Source: Desulfovibrio sp. TomC | GTDB taxonomy: Bacteria > Desulfobacterota > Desulfovibrionia > Desulfovibrionales > Desulfovibrionaceae | Reading direction: 5' to 3' | Length of the DNA stretch: 64,000 bases | Assembly: GCF_000801335.2 (NCBI RefSeq) | Contig: NZ_JSEH01000003.1 | Location: 248,001-312,000, forward strand | Shown: positions 32,863 through 41,156 of the stretch, piece after piece | Numbering within the stretch: the stretch's first letter is position 1 | Layout: every line of letters starts with the position of its first letter | Position numbers and translations under genes: made by a program | The notes under the pieces: model-generated | Seen by the model: the letters and a program-made list of their open reading frames with translations, nothing else | What the model was told of the DNA's origin: nothing | The model's database searches: none

Positions 32863-35309
32863 GGAATGCTTCCTTTTGGGGCGTCGTCGCCGGCCGGGGC
32901 CGGCCGGCGGTTGGTTTTCTCCAGGGCGTCGAGGCGGGCGCTGATGCTGGTCAGCAGGCGGACGGTCTCCTCCTGCTGGGGCTTGGCCAACGCTTCCAGG
33001 GCCGGGGCCGTGCGCAGGTGGAGATCGGCCTGGGGATAGGCGATTTCGATGCCGGCCCCGCGAAAGAGCCGGTCGATGGCTTCGCGCACCAAGGACATGG
33101 CCGTGACCGCGCCGGCCACGTCGACAAGCCAGATGCGCAGCCGGAAATCCAGGGTGCTGGCCCCGAAATCCCAGTGGAGCACGGCCGGCGGCGGGGTGGT
33201 CATCACGGCAGGACACTCGGCGGCGGCGGCCAAAAGCAGCTGGCGCACCTTGGCCGTATCCGAGCCATAGGCCACGCCCACGCTGATGTCGCGGCGCACG
33301 CTTGGGTCCGTGTGGCTCCAGTTGGTGATTTTGCCGGAGACCAGTTCGGAATTGGGCACGAACACCGTGGCGTTTTCGTTGGTGAGCACTTCCGTGTTGC
33401 GGATATTGACTTCCTTGACCACGCCCTGGCCGTCGCCCAGCTGGATGGTGTCCCCGGCCTGGACGGAGCGGCCAAAGAGCAGAATCAGGCCGCTGACGAA
33501 ATTATTGACCGTGGTCTGGAGGCCAAAGCCGATGCCGACGGACAGGCCGCCGGCCACCACGGCCACGCTGGTCAGGGACAGGCCCAGCACGGCCATGGCG
33601 AACATCGTGTACAGGCCCCACCACAGATAGGTGTTGATGGTGAGGAGCGTGGCCTTGGCCCCGCGCTCCACGGCTTGGCGGTGGCGGGACAACTCGGTGA
33701 TAAATGTCGCCGACAGGGCAATAAGCGCCCGGGCCGCATAGTAGCCAAACAGCAGCAGCACGAGTTTGTTAAGGCTTATGCCCACGGATTCCACCCGGGT
33801 TTCCGTGTTGAGAATTTCCAGGAAGACGTTTTCGCCGCCGAACTGGTTGGACAGCAGCCACAGGAACAGAAACAGAAAGGTCAAAAAGAAAAAAGGGAAG
33901 CCGGCCCCGGTCAGGATGCCGAGGAAGATGGGCGGACGGCCCTGGTGGCGGTCGACTTCCATCTGGCCCAGGGTGCGGGTGGTCATGGCGGCAAAACGCA
34001 GTGCCAGAGCCACATAGAAAAGGCCCGAGGCGCACAGGATGGCTGTCTGGGGCAGGCCGAGCAGGGAGGTTGCGGCCAGGGGCGGCAGGGCAAAGGCCAG
34101 GATACGGGTGATGGACCGGTCCAGACGTTGGGAAACCGGCACGGCCTTGTAGCGTTTCCAGAAGCCCCAGCCGGCCAGTCCCAGCATAATGGCCATGACC
34201 GGACCATCAAGGGTGTCGGGATAACGGCCGGATTCGAGCAGCAGTCCCAGGGCGAAAATCCGCCAGGTTGGCCACAGCACGGCCGGCCGTTTGGCGTCGC
34301 GTTCCAGGTTGCGGCCCAGGCGTGACAGATGGACCAGGGCGGCGGAAAAGAGAATTTCGCCGATGGATATGAGCTGGGTAAACAGGAAAAACGGCGCGAA
34401 CTGGGCCAGGGTGACGAAAAAAGCGCCGGCGGCGGCGCAGCCTGAAGCCTTGAACCCCACCGCCAGCGCGGCCTTTGACGCGCCCCGGCCGGCCGCGAAG
34501 CGTCGGGTCAGCAGCGCCAGACCACCGAGCAGGGCGGCGGCCAGACAGCCCATGCCGATGCCGTCGAGCAGCAGCTCCCCCATGGCCGGAGTCCGCAACA
34601 GCTCCAGGCCAAGGCCGGACCACAGGAGCCAGTCTTCAATGTCTTCACTGGTGTAACGCAGGAACGACGAGGTGAAAATCGTCGGATTGACGTCCTTGTA
34701 GTAGGTCTTCCAGGCTGGGGCCAGGGCAGTTTGGAGCTCATCGGTCGCGGTCTTGAGCTGCTCCGACAGTTCCCGAAGCGGGGCGGCCTGCTCGGCCACC
34801 TGATCGCGCAGGGCGGCGACTTCGGCCCCCAACTCCTGGACGGAGCGCCGGGTGGGCTCCAGGGTGTCGCGGAACCGCTCGGGCACTTGCTGGCGGGAGA
34901 TTTCGCCGAGCTTGTCCCGGTAGGATTCGAGCAGGGCGACGTTTTGCTCCAGGGAGGCCCAGGCCTGCTGCGGCCGTTGGGACAGATGCTCGACATTGAG
35001 CCGGATGCGTTCCAGGCCGGCCAGGACCGTGCGGATCTCCCAGGGGTCGGAGGCCGTGGCCTGCCACAGGGCCAGCCTGGCCCGGTCGCGCAGGAGATGT
35101 TCCAGCTCGATGTTTTGTTCGACGTTTTCAACGGCGTGGCGGGCCTTGAAGGCCCCAAGCCGGCTTCGGATGATGGTGTCCTGTTTGTGCAGGGCGTCGA
35201 GGACCAGGGTCCAGGAGGCGTCGTCGTCGGCGATGGGCGGCACGGCAGCGGCCAGCAGCCAGAGCAGGGCCAGCAGCAAGCCGGCAAGGGGGGCGCGTCG
35301 GGGCGTCAT
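32859..35309 (-). CDS. large MscS-family mechanosensitive ion channel (MscK-like architecture)
   Basis: 816 aa. A signal peptide (MTPRRAPLAGLLLALLWLLAAAVPP) precedes a roughly 240-residue helical periplasmic region rich in Arg, Glu and Leu (probable coiled coil). Next come eight or more membrane helices and the MscS core, with pore helix LSVGIGFGLQTTVNNFVSG and the beta domain RSVQAGDTIQLGDGQGVVKEVNIRNTEVLT. The C-terminal alpha/beta domain ends with a short coil. It releases solutes during osmotic downshift. The start is set at 35309 because the earlier ATG at 35345 would lengthen the n-region and lacks a ribosome site. 47 bp after trmJ on the same strand. Confidence 0.9.
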   Translation of the reverse strand: MTPRRAPLAGLLLALLWLLAAAVPPIADDDASWTLVLDALHKQDTIIRSRLGAFKARHAVENVEQNIELEHLLRDRARLALWQATASDPWEIRTVLAGLERIRLNVEHLSQRPQQAWASLEQNVALLESYRDKLGEISRQQVPERFRDTLEPTRRSVQELGAEVAALRDQVAEQAAPLRELSEQLKTATDELQTALAPAWKTYYKDVNPTIFTSSFLRYTSEDIEDWLLWSGLGLELLRTPAMGELLLDGIGMGCLAAALLGGLALLTRRFAAGRGASKAALAVGFKASGCAAAGAFFVTLAQFAPFFLFTQLISIGEILFSAALVHLSRLGRNLERDAKRPAVLWPTWRIFALGLLLESGRYPDTLDGPVMAIMLGLAGWGFWKRYKAVPVSQRLDRSITRILAFALPPLAATSLLGLPQTAILCASGLFYVALALRFAAMTTRTLGQMEVDRHQGRPPIFLGILTGAGFPFFFLTFLFLFLWLLSNQFGGENVFLEILNTETRVESVGISLNKLVLLLFGYYAARALIALSATFITELSRHRQAVERGAKATLLTINTYLWWGLYTMFAMAVLGLSLTSVAVVAGGLSVGIGFGLQTTVNNFVSGLILLFGRSVQAGDTIQLGDGQGVVKEVNIRNTEVLTNENATVFVPNSELVSGKITNWSHTDPSVRRDISVGVAYGSDTAKVRQLLLAAAAECPAVMTTPPPAVLHWDFGASTLDFRLRIWLVDVAGAVTAMSLVREAIDRLFRGAGIEIAYPQADLHLRTAPALEALAKPQQEETVRLLTSISARLDALEKTNRRPAPAGDDAPKGSIP

Positions 35310-35356
35310 CCCCGCCTGATACGGCCTTGCCCGGCCGGTGTCCATGGGGCGGCTGG

Positions 35357-36109
35357 TCAGTCCTGGCGCTTTTTGGCCGCGCCCTGGCCCAAGGCCCATT
35401 TGATCTGGCGGCATACGCCCATCAGCAGATTGAATTCGTTTCGCCGCAGGCCGACCCGGTCGATGAACCGACGCACCGGCAACATCCAGTACTCCGGGTT
35501 GTCGGCCTTTAAAAAATCGATGGCCAGCAGGCTTTCGCGCAGAGCGGCAAAAAGGGACTCCCGTTCGGCATGGGTGGCGGCCCGGGAGGGGAGCGGTTCG
35601 TCCACTTCCTCGGCCAGCCCCTGGGAGGCCTTGAACACCTCGTAGCAGACCACCAGGACGGCCTGGGCCAGATTGAGCGAGGTGGCCTCGTCGGCAGTCA
35701 CAATGTTGACGAGCCGGCCGCACAGCTGGGTTTCCTGGTTGGACAGCCCGGCATCCTCCGGTCCGAAGACCAGGGCCACGCCGTCGCCGGCGGCCAGGGT
35801 GCGGCAGACGCTGCCGGCCGCCTGTCCCGGGGTGATGACGCCCTTGCGCCAGCCGCCAAGCCTGGCCGTCGTGCCGTAGACGTCCCTGGCCCCGGCCACG
35901 GCCTCGGCCAGGGTGGCGACGATCTCCAGGCGGTCGAGCAGAAGCCCGCCCTTGCTGGTGGCCATGGGCCTGGCCCGCTCCATATCGAAATAGGGCGGAT
36001 CGACCAGTACCAGGCGCGACACGCCCATGTTGGCGCAGGCCCGGGCCGCCGCGCCGACGTTCTCCGAGAACTTGGGCCGAAAAAGGACGATCGTGAGATG
36101 TTCAAGCAT
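35357..36109 (-). CDS. trmJ: tRNA (cytidine/uridine-2'-O-)-methyltransferase, TrmJ-like
   Basis: 250 aa SPOUT methyltransferase. Modifies the ribose at position 32 of the tRNA anticodon loop in characterised members. Motifs: FSENVGAAARACANMG near residue 14, VFGPEDAGLSN (SAM knot), and TSLNLAQAVLVVCYE. The start at 36109 (MLEHLTIVLFRPKF) fits the family; the longer open frame upstream begins with TTG inside an inverted repeat and is rejected. It is first in a minus-strand run with the MscS channel and DUF362 genes. Confidence 0.92.
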   Translation of the reverse strand: MLEHLTIVLFRPKFSENVGAAARACANMGVSRLVLVDPPYFDMERARPMATSKGGLLLDRLEIVATLAEAVAGARDVYGTTARLGGWRKGVITPGQAAGSVCRTLAAGDGVALVFGPEDAGLSNQETQLCGRLVNIVTADEATSLNLAQAVLVVCYEVFKASQGLAEEVDEPLPSRAATHAERESLFAALRESLLAIDFLKADNPEYWMLPVRRFIDRVGLRRNEFNLLMGVCRQIKWALGQGAAKKRQD

Positions 36110-36180
36110 ATTTTTTTCTATGGTGCGGGTGGGAATAGGGACAGACCTCAAATCTCCTGAACAACGGATTCGGGGCGGGA

Positions 36181-36222
36181 GCGTTTGGGCGGCGGCAGGG
36201 TTCTCCCTGTCGCCGCCCAAAC
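36181..36222. repeat. 20-bp inverted repeat upstream of trmJ
   Basis: GCGTTTGGGCGGCGGCAGGG (36181-36200) and its complement CCCTGTCGCCGCCCAAACGC (36203-36222 approx.) around a TTCT loop, one mismatch. It adjoins the repeat element at 36230-36280 and may be part of the same composite element. Confidence 0.7.
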
Positions 36223-36229
36223 GCCGCCG

Positions 36230-36280
36230 CCCCGATCAGGGGGTCCGGGGGGGATGATCCCCCCCGGCCGCCGGAGGCAT
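36230..36280 (-). repeat. intergenic repeat element (copy 5, right arm)
   Basis: CAGGGGGTCCGGGGGGG, ATGAT, CCCCCCC, GGCCGCCGGAGGCA repeats the right arm of the full copies almost exactly, including the trailing TCTTC. It ends 40 nt past the stop of the minus-strand gene at 36321. Confidence 0.78.
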
Positions 36281-36320
36281 CTTCGCCTTTGTCTTCTCTT
36301 TTCTTGCTTGGATCTAATCC

Positions 36321-36848
36321 CTACACCCCTTCCTGCAGCCATTCGGCGAAGTCGGAGAGTTCGCCGGTCCAGCCCTGGCTCAGGCGTACGGCCAGGAACT
36401 GGGTGTAAAGAGCGTCGAAGAAGGCGGCGCATTTTTCGATCAGAAACATTTTTTCCAGCACCTTGGCGTCAGGATCTTCGCCTTCTTCGGTGCGGGTTTC
36501 GGTTTTGGGCGGGCGCAGGGCATTTAAGGCAAAGTCGTCGGCCTTGACCGTGACGGTCCAGGTTTCGCCGTCCTGCTCGAAGCGGATGAGCGCCCGGTCC
36601 ACCCGTTTGCCGCTTTTGACGCCCAGGCGGGCCTCGGCGAACTGGGCGTGGGGACCGGAGACAGTGGCGGTTTCGGCTTCATCGCCAACGCCGCCGCGCA
36701 CGGAAATCTTTTGTTCCAGGTAGACGTTGACCTCGCCGCCGTCGGGCAGCTTGAACAGCCAGCCGCTTTTTTCGCTTTTAAACCAGAGCCAGGTCAGGAA
36801 GTCCTGGCCGAGTATCGGGTTTTTGGCTTCCGCCATGTTCACGTCCAT
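36321..36848 (-). CDS. conserved protein of unknown function, neighbour of rdgC
   Basis: 175 aa, soluble, acidic. Starts MDVNMAEAKNPILGQDFLTW at 36848 with GGAG 5 nt upstream. Contains the aromatic block FLTWLWFKSEKSGWLF near the N-terminus, EVNVYLEQKI, and a C-terminal helical part (VLEKMFLIEKCAAFFDALYTQFLAVRLS). No catalytic motif recognised. It follows rdgC on the same strand after 125 bp and may act with it. I considered whether it is the detached C-terminal half of RdgC, but it has its own start and ribosome site and does not resemble the RdgC C-terminus. Confidence 0.72.
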   Translation of the reverse strand: MDVNMAEAKNPILGQDFLTWLWFKSEKSGWLFKLPDGGEVNVYLEQKISVRGGVGDEAETATVSGPHAQFAEARLGVKSGKRVDRALIRFEQDGETWTVTVKADDFALNALRPPKTETRTEEGEDPDAKVLEKMFLIEKCAAFFDALYTQFLAVRLSQGWTGELSDFAEWLQEGV

Positions 36849-36880
36849 ATCTTCTCCACGGGCAGGCAATTGGTGCAAGA

Positions 36881-36931
36881 TCCCCCGCCTGACGGGGGCT
36901 GGGGGCGAATCGCCCCCCGGCGGGTCCAGGG
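36881..36931 (-). other. G/C-rich hairpins in the rdgC downstream gap
   Basis: CCCCCGCC-TGA-GGGGGC-type and GGGGGC-GAATC-GCCCCC stems in tandem, 43 nt past the rdgC stop. They resemble the hairpin core of the repeat elements but lack the TGCCTCCGGCGGCC ends. Confidence 0.5.
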
Positions 36932-36973
36932 CAGGGGCCTGGCGCAGCGTCAGCCGAGGCAGGTCGCTGCTGG

Positions 36974-37594
36974 TCAGCCGCCGAACTGGCTGGGTTCGAG
37001 GTGTTCGATGGCCAGCGACCGTTCGACGCCGAGGATGCGTTCGGCCAGGAAGGCCGGGGTCTGCGGCTCCAGGCGGAGTTCAAAGGTCATGGTGAAGAGG
37101 TCTTCGAAGAGTTCCTGCACCTTGCCGTTGGTGGAGCACAGCCAGATGACTTGGTCGATGGTGTTCCAGACGACTTCGAACACGGCCGGGATGGGCAGCG
37201 ACCGGGACATGAGCGATAATTTGACGCGCTCGGCGATTTCTTTTTTACGGTCCTTGGACAAAAACGCCTTGCCCTCGCCCTGCATCTGCTGCTGTTTTTC
37301 GATGTCGATGGCCAGACGCAGGTGTTTTTTGAACACGGCCGGGGAGATGCGCCGGGTGTCCAAGCGCAGGGAAAAAGCCATGTAGTGGCCTTTTTCCGGG
37401 GGGGCGCTGTGCCACTCGGCGTCCAGGTAGTCTTCAAACGCGGTCCAGCCGAAGGAGCGTTCATCGGCGGTGCCGTCAATGTCCACGAAGGCGTATTTTT
37501 TGAGCCGTTCCGGGGCCTCGCGCAGAATCTGCTTATCCGCCTCGCCAACAATCCTATATCGGGTGAATCCGCCGCTGGCGGCCAAAAGTCCCAA
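36974..37594 (-). CDS. rdgC: RdgC-family recombination-associated protein
   Basis: 206 aa, shorter than the 303-aa E. coli RdgC. It opens GLLAASGGFTRYRIVGE like the short RdgC branch, and contains FGWTAFEDYLDAEW, KGHYMAFSLRLDTRRISPAVFKKHL and KKEIAERVKLSLMSRSLPIP, where the family's conserved helix and Pro-rich turn lie. E. coli RdgC is a ring-shaped DNA-binding protein that modulates RecA. The start is TTG at 37594, dictated by AAAGGAGG 5 nt upstream; no ATG fits. Pairs with the conserved gene downstream. Confidence 0.85.
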   Translation of the reverse strand: MGLLAASGGFTRYRIVGEADKQILREAPERLKKYAFVDIDGTADERSFGWTAFEDYLDAEWHSAPPEKGHYMAFSLRLDTRRISPAVFKKHLRLAIDIEKQQQMQGEGKAFLSKDRKKEIAERVKLSLMSRSLPIPAVFEVVWNTIDQVIWLCSTNGKVQELFEDLFTMTFELRLEPQTPAFLAERILGVERSLAIEHLEPSQFGG

Positions 37595-37783
37595 GGCGTC
37601 CTCCTTTGCCCGCCGGAATCTCCGGCGCGCGATGGGTTGGGATACGTGCAGGCTTTTAGATCAAAATGGAGCCATGCGCCAGGGGCGACCGAGGCCAGGA
37701 GAAATCGTTTGAATTATAACCAGATGGCAAATTCTGCTTTGGCCCGCCCTATGCAATGGAAGGGAAAAACGGAGGCGACGATC

Positions 37784-37987
37784 ATGGCCGTCTGGAACGT
37801 CAGTCACAACGATGGCAGGATGCGGTTCGGCTCGTACACCCGCAAGGCCACGACGCCCTCCGGGTGCAACGAGCCCTTCAAGAATGCCTACTGGTGCCCC
37901 AAGCGCAAGTGGTTTTCCAAGGAACCGTGCCCCTTTAGCAATCGGTTCGAGTGCATGAGCTTTGCCCGCCTGTGCGGCGGCATCTAG
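37784..37987 (+). CDS. small basic cysteine-rich protein of unknown function
   Basis: 67 aa with five Cys (C28, C38, C49, C57, C64), many aromatic and basic residues, and no signal peptide. GGAGG is 8 nt before the ATG. The Cys pattern in GCNEPFKNAYWCPKRKWFSKEPCPF could bind zinc or iron. A likely intrinsic terminator follows, which supports a real transcript. No family recognised. Confidence 0.55.
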   Translation: MAVWNVSHNDGRMRFGSYTRKATTPSGCNEPFKNAYWCPKRKWFSKEPCPFSNRFECMSFARLCGGI

Positions 37988-38038
37988 CTCCCAACCAATC
38001 GCCGGGCGCGCAGGCGCCCTTGGCAACAGCGCCGTCAG

Positions 38039-38089
38039 ACGGCCGGAAGCTCCCCGGGATGCGGGCGCTGCCGGCCGTTTCCTTTTTTG
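38039..38089 (+). terminator. probable intrinsic terminator after the 67-aa gene
   Basis: ACGGCCGG (38039-38046) pairs with CCGGCCGT (38071-38078) over a GC-rich inner loop and is followed by TTCCTTTTTT. Confidence 0.65.
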
Positions 38090-38179
38090 AAGCCGCGGTT
38101 TGATACGCTGTCGGGGCAGGCGGGCGACAAAACAGTCGGACGCTGCGTCAAAAATGTTGGTCCAGGGGTGTCTTTTCCC

Positions 38180-38210
38180 TTGAATCTGACGTTGCGTCAG
38201 GGTGTACCCT
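38180..38210 (+). promoter_or_regulatory. MerR-type promoter with 19-bp spacer and palindromic operator
   Basis: -35 TTGAAT (38180-38185), exactly 19 bp spacer, -10 TACCCT (38205-38210). The spacer holds the perfect palindrome CTGACG-TTG-CGTCAG (38186-38200). A long 19-bp spacer with a central palindrome is the hallmark of promoters that MerR proteins untwist. It precedes the MerR-domain gene by 20 bp, so autoregulation is likely. Confidence 0.75.
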
Positions 38211-38229
38211 GGGGAAAAGGAGGGCGGCC

Positions 38230-39813
38230 ATGGTGCTTCGTATCGGTGAATTGGCCCGGCGCGCCGGGGTGACGGTCAGGACGCTGCGCCATTATGACGC
38301 CTTGGGGCTGCTTCGCCCGACGACGCGGACCGAGGGCGGAGACAGGGTGTATGGGCAGGCCGAGGCCATGCGGCTGCACGCCGTCCTGGCGCTCAAACAG
38401 TTCGGCTGCTCCCTGGCCGAGATCCGGCGGCTGCTCGATGAAGACGGGGCGACGTTGCCCGACATTCTGGCCCGGCAGATGGCAGTGCTCAAGGAACAGG
38501 CGGACAAGGCCGCGGCCCTTGGCGAAAAGTTGTCGCGGCTTCGCGACCGGCTGCTTCACAACAAGGAGACGGCCTTGGGCGACTGGCTGGACACCCTGGC
38601 GCTCATGCATGTCTGGAGTCGGTATTTCACCGAAGACGAACTGGCCCGGCTGCGCCGCCAGCGCAGCCCGGGCCGGGAGCGGCGCACGGCCTGGGCCGGG
38701 ATTGCCGCCGCCGTTGCCGCGGCCATGGCCGGGCAGGTGGCCCCGGGAAGCGGGGAAGGGCTGGCCCTTGCCCGCCGGGTCGTTGCCCTGGCCCGGACGG
38801 TTGCCGGCGATGACCCGGCTCTCCTTGGCAAGCTGCGCCAACTGGTGCGCGCTGAGGCGGGCGTGCGTCAGGCTGTCGGGATGAGCGAACCCATGCTGGC
38901 CTGGCTGGAAGGGGCCTTGGACGCGGCCCGGGCCGCCTCCCGGCCGGAGGAAACATCCGGGGATGCGGCGGGTCCGCGCCAGACGGCCCTGGGCATGGCC
39001 ATGCTGCGGGCGGCCCATCAACTCCTCGACGCTCCCCTGGTCCTGGACGATCCCCTGGCCCTTCGCATCATTGGGCCGGAGCGGGAGGCAGCCCTTCGGG
39101 CCGACCCAGGACGCTTCGACGGCGGCGAATTGCGCGGCCTTCGCCTGTCCGGGGTCCTGCGCAGCCGGGTGGCCGAGGATGCCTGGAACGAGGCCAGGGC
39201 CGGCGGCGTGGCCCAGTATGTGAGTCTTGGGGCCGGACTGGACACCGCCCCCTGGCGACGGGGGGACGGACAGACCCGCTTTTTCGAGGTGGACCATCCG
39301 GCGACCCAGGACTGGAAACGCCGCCTTCTGGCCGAGGCCGGTCTGGCAGTCGGGGGCAACGTGGTCTTTGTCCCGACCGATTTCGAGTCGTTCCGGCTGG
39401 CCGAGGCGTTGGCTGCCGCCGGATTTGACTGCACCTGCCCGGCCTTTTTTACCTGGCTTGGGGTAACCATGTATCTGGAAGCGGCTACTATTCGGGAAAT
39501 CCTGGGCTGGATCGCCGCCTTGCCGCTGGGGACGCAGATCGTTTTCGACTACGCCGTGGACCCGTCCCTGCTTTCTCCCGGGGAATGCCGGGGCCGGGAG
39601 CGCGTGGCCGCCCGGGCAGCGGCCAGGGGCGAGCCGTGGAAATCGGCCTTTGACCCGGCCGTGTTGGCCGCGACGCTTGAGCAGCTGGGCTTTGGCCGGG
39701 TGGACGATCCGAGTGCGGCGGCCTTAAATGCCCGGTACCTGGCCGGCCGGGCGGACGGACTGCGCAAGAGCGGTGTGACCCGGATCGTTCGGGCTGTGGT
39801 AGCCGCCGAATAA
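38230..39813 (+). CDS. MerR regulator fused to a TipAS-like domain and a SAM-dependent methyltransferase
   Basis: 527 aa. Residues 1-70 are a MerR winged helix (RIGELARRAGVTVRTLRHYDALGLLRP, then RVYGQAEAMRLHAVLALKQFGCSLAEIRRLL). A coiled-coil dimerisation helix follows (about 75-115). Residues 125-235 look like the TipAS ligand-binding fold (YFTEDELARLRRQ, WLEGALDAARA). From about 255 a leucine-carboxyl-methyltransferase-type domain runs to the end: YVSLGAGLDTAPWR (SAM loop), FEVDHPATQDWKR, VPTDF, FFTWLGVTMYL. AAGGAGG precedes the ATG. It lies 146 bp upstream of the RND pump genes, which it may control. The methyl acceptor is unknown. Confidence 0.83.
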   Translation: MVLRIGELARRAGVTVRTLRHYDALGLLRPTTRTEGGDRVYGQAEAMRLHAVLALKQFGCSLAEIRRLLDEDGATLPDILARQMAVLKEQADKAAALGEKLSRLRDRLLHNKETALGDWLDTLALMHVWSRYFTEDELARLRRQRSPGRERRTAWAGIAAAVAAAMAGQVAPGSGEGLALARRVVALARTVAGDDPALLGKLRQLVRAEAGVRQAVGMSEPMLAWLEGALDAARAASRPEETSGDAAGPRQTALGMAMLRAAHQLLDAPLVLDDPLALRIIGPEREAALRADPGRFDGGELRGLRLSGVLRSRVAEDAWNEARAGGVAQYVSLGAGLDTAPWRRGDGQTRFFEVDHPATQDWKRRLLAEAGLAVGGNVVFVPTDFESFRLAEALAAAGFDCTCPAFFTWLGVTMYLEAATIREILGWIAALPLGTQIVFDYAVDPSLLSPGECRGRERVAARAAARGEPWKSAFDPAVLAATLEQLGFGRVDDPSAAALNARYLAGRADGLRKSGVTRIVRAVVAAE

Positions 39814-39959
39814 TTCTGACAAAATTGAAGGACGGCACTCCGGGCTGGCCCGGAGAAGGTTCTCGCTGTAACCTTTGCCGCGTCGCTTACGACGTGGCCC
39901 AAACGGCGGCTTCTTCGGCCCGGACCGGGATGGCCGAAACGAGAGACAAGGATGTTGCA

Positions 39960-41156
39960 ATGCATATGACTGCTTCCGGTCCCCTGCGCAGGGGACCGTT
40001 TCGCTGGCTGGCCCTGGGTGTGCTGCTGCTCATTGCTGCCGGGGCTTTTTGGTGGCAGGGGGCCGGAAACGGCCAGGCCCAGGGACCCGGCGGCCCGGGC
40101 GGCCCTCCGGGCCTGACTGGCCAGCCGGTGTCCGTGACCACGGCCGTGGCCCGCACCGGCGTGGCCCGGGTGACGCTTTCCGGCATCGGCACGGTGACGC
40201 CGCTGCGCACGGTCACGGTCAAAAGCCGGGTGGACGGCGAACTCATGGACGTGCGTTTCACCGAAGGCCAGCTCGTCAAAGAGGGCGAGCTGCTGGCCCA
40301 GATCGATCCCCGGGCCTTTGCCGCCCAGCTGGAACAGTATCAGGGCCAGTTGGCCAAGGACACGGCCCTGTTGGAAAACGCCCAGGCGGATCTGGCGCGC
40401 TACAACAATCTGGCCAAAAAGGACATGCTGGCCGGCCAGACCAAGGATACGCAGGGGTCCCTGGTGCGCCAGTACGAGGCGGCCATCCGCACGGACAAGG
40501 GGCTTATCGACAACGCCAAACTGCAGCTCGAATACAGCCGCATCACCGCCCCGATCACCGGCCGGGTGGGGTTGCGCAAGGTCGATGCCGGCAACATGGT
40601 CAAGGCGAGCGAGTCCACGACCATTTGCGTCATCACCCAGGTTTCGCCCATAAGCGTCCTTTTCACCCTGCCCGAGGACCAGCTGCCGGCAGTCCTGGCC
40701 CGGTATCGGGCCGGCGAGACTCTCTCTGTCGCCGCCTACGACCGCACCATGTCCAAGCGGCTGGCCCTGGGCAAACTGACCACCGCCGACAACCAGATCG
40801 ACACGGCAACCGGCACGGTCAAGCTGCGGGCGGTCTTTGACAATGCCGACGAAGCCCTGTTCCCCAACCAGTTCGTCAATGCCGAGCTGCTCCTGGAAGA
40901 GCGCAAGGGCGTGGTCCTGGCGCCGGCGGCGGCGGTGCAGCGCGGCTCCAAGGGGGCGCGGATCTATGTGGTCGACGCCGAGGGCGTGGCCCGGTCCAAG
41001 CCGGTGACGGTCGGCCTGGCCGTTGGCGAGGATGTGGTGGCGGATGCGGGCCTGGCCGCCGGCGAGATCGTGGTGGTCGAGGGGGCGGATCGGCTTCGCG
41101 ACGGCGCCAAGGTGGCAGTGCGCAACCCCGGCCCGGGGATTGCCGGCAAACCATGA
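39960..41156 (+). CDS. mdtA: RND efflux periplasmic adaptor subunit (MdtA-like)
   Basis: 398 aa. An N-terminal anchor or signal helix ([17 protein letters not shown]) is followed by a Gly/Pro-rich linker, then the membrane-fusion-protein layout. The first barrel-sandwich strand contains [25 protein letters not shown] short helical hairpin ([28 protein letters not shown]) and the returning lipoyl half ([25 protein letters not shown]) follow. No lipobox cysteine, so it is held by the helix. The ATG at 39960 follows AAGGA by 7 nt; the longer frame to 39825 is not used. It connects the RND pumps to an outer-membrane channel, which is not encoded nearby. Confidence 0.92.
   Translation: MHMTASGPLRRGPFRWLALGVLLLIAAGAFWWQGAGNGQAQGPGGPGGPPGLTGQPVSVTTAVARTGVARVTLSGIGTVTPLRTVTVKSRVDGELMDVRFTEGQLVKEGELLAQIDPRAFAAQLEQYQGQLAKDTALLENAQADLARYNNLAKKDMLAGQTKDTQGSLVRQYEAAIRTDKGLIDNAKLQLEYSRITAPITGRVGLRKVDAGNMVKASESTTICVITQVSPISVLFTLPEDQLPAVLARYRAGETLSVAAYDRTMSKRLALGKLTTADNQIDTATGTVKLRAVFDNADEALFPNQFVNAELLLEERKGVVLAPAAAVQRGSKGARIYVVDAEGVARSKPVTVGLAVGEDVVADAGLAAGEIVVVEGADRLRDGAKVAVRNPGPGIAGKP

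Noticed and set aside
36321-37594. Single rdgC gene broken into two by a frameshift
   Set aside because: The two frames are separated by 125 bp with hairpins, each has its own ribosome site and start, and the second does not resemble the RdgC C-terminus.
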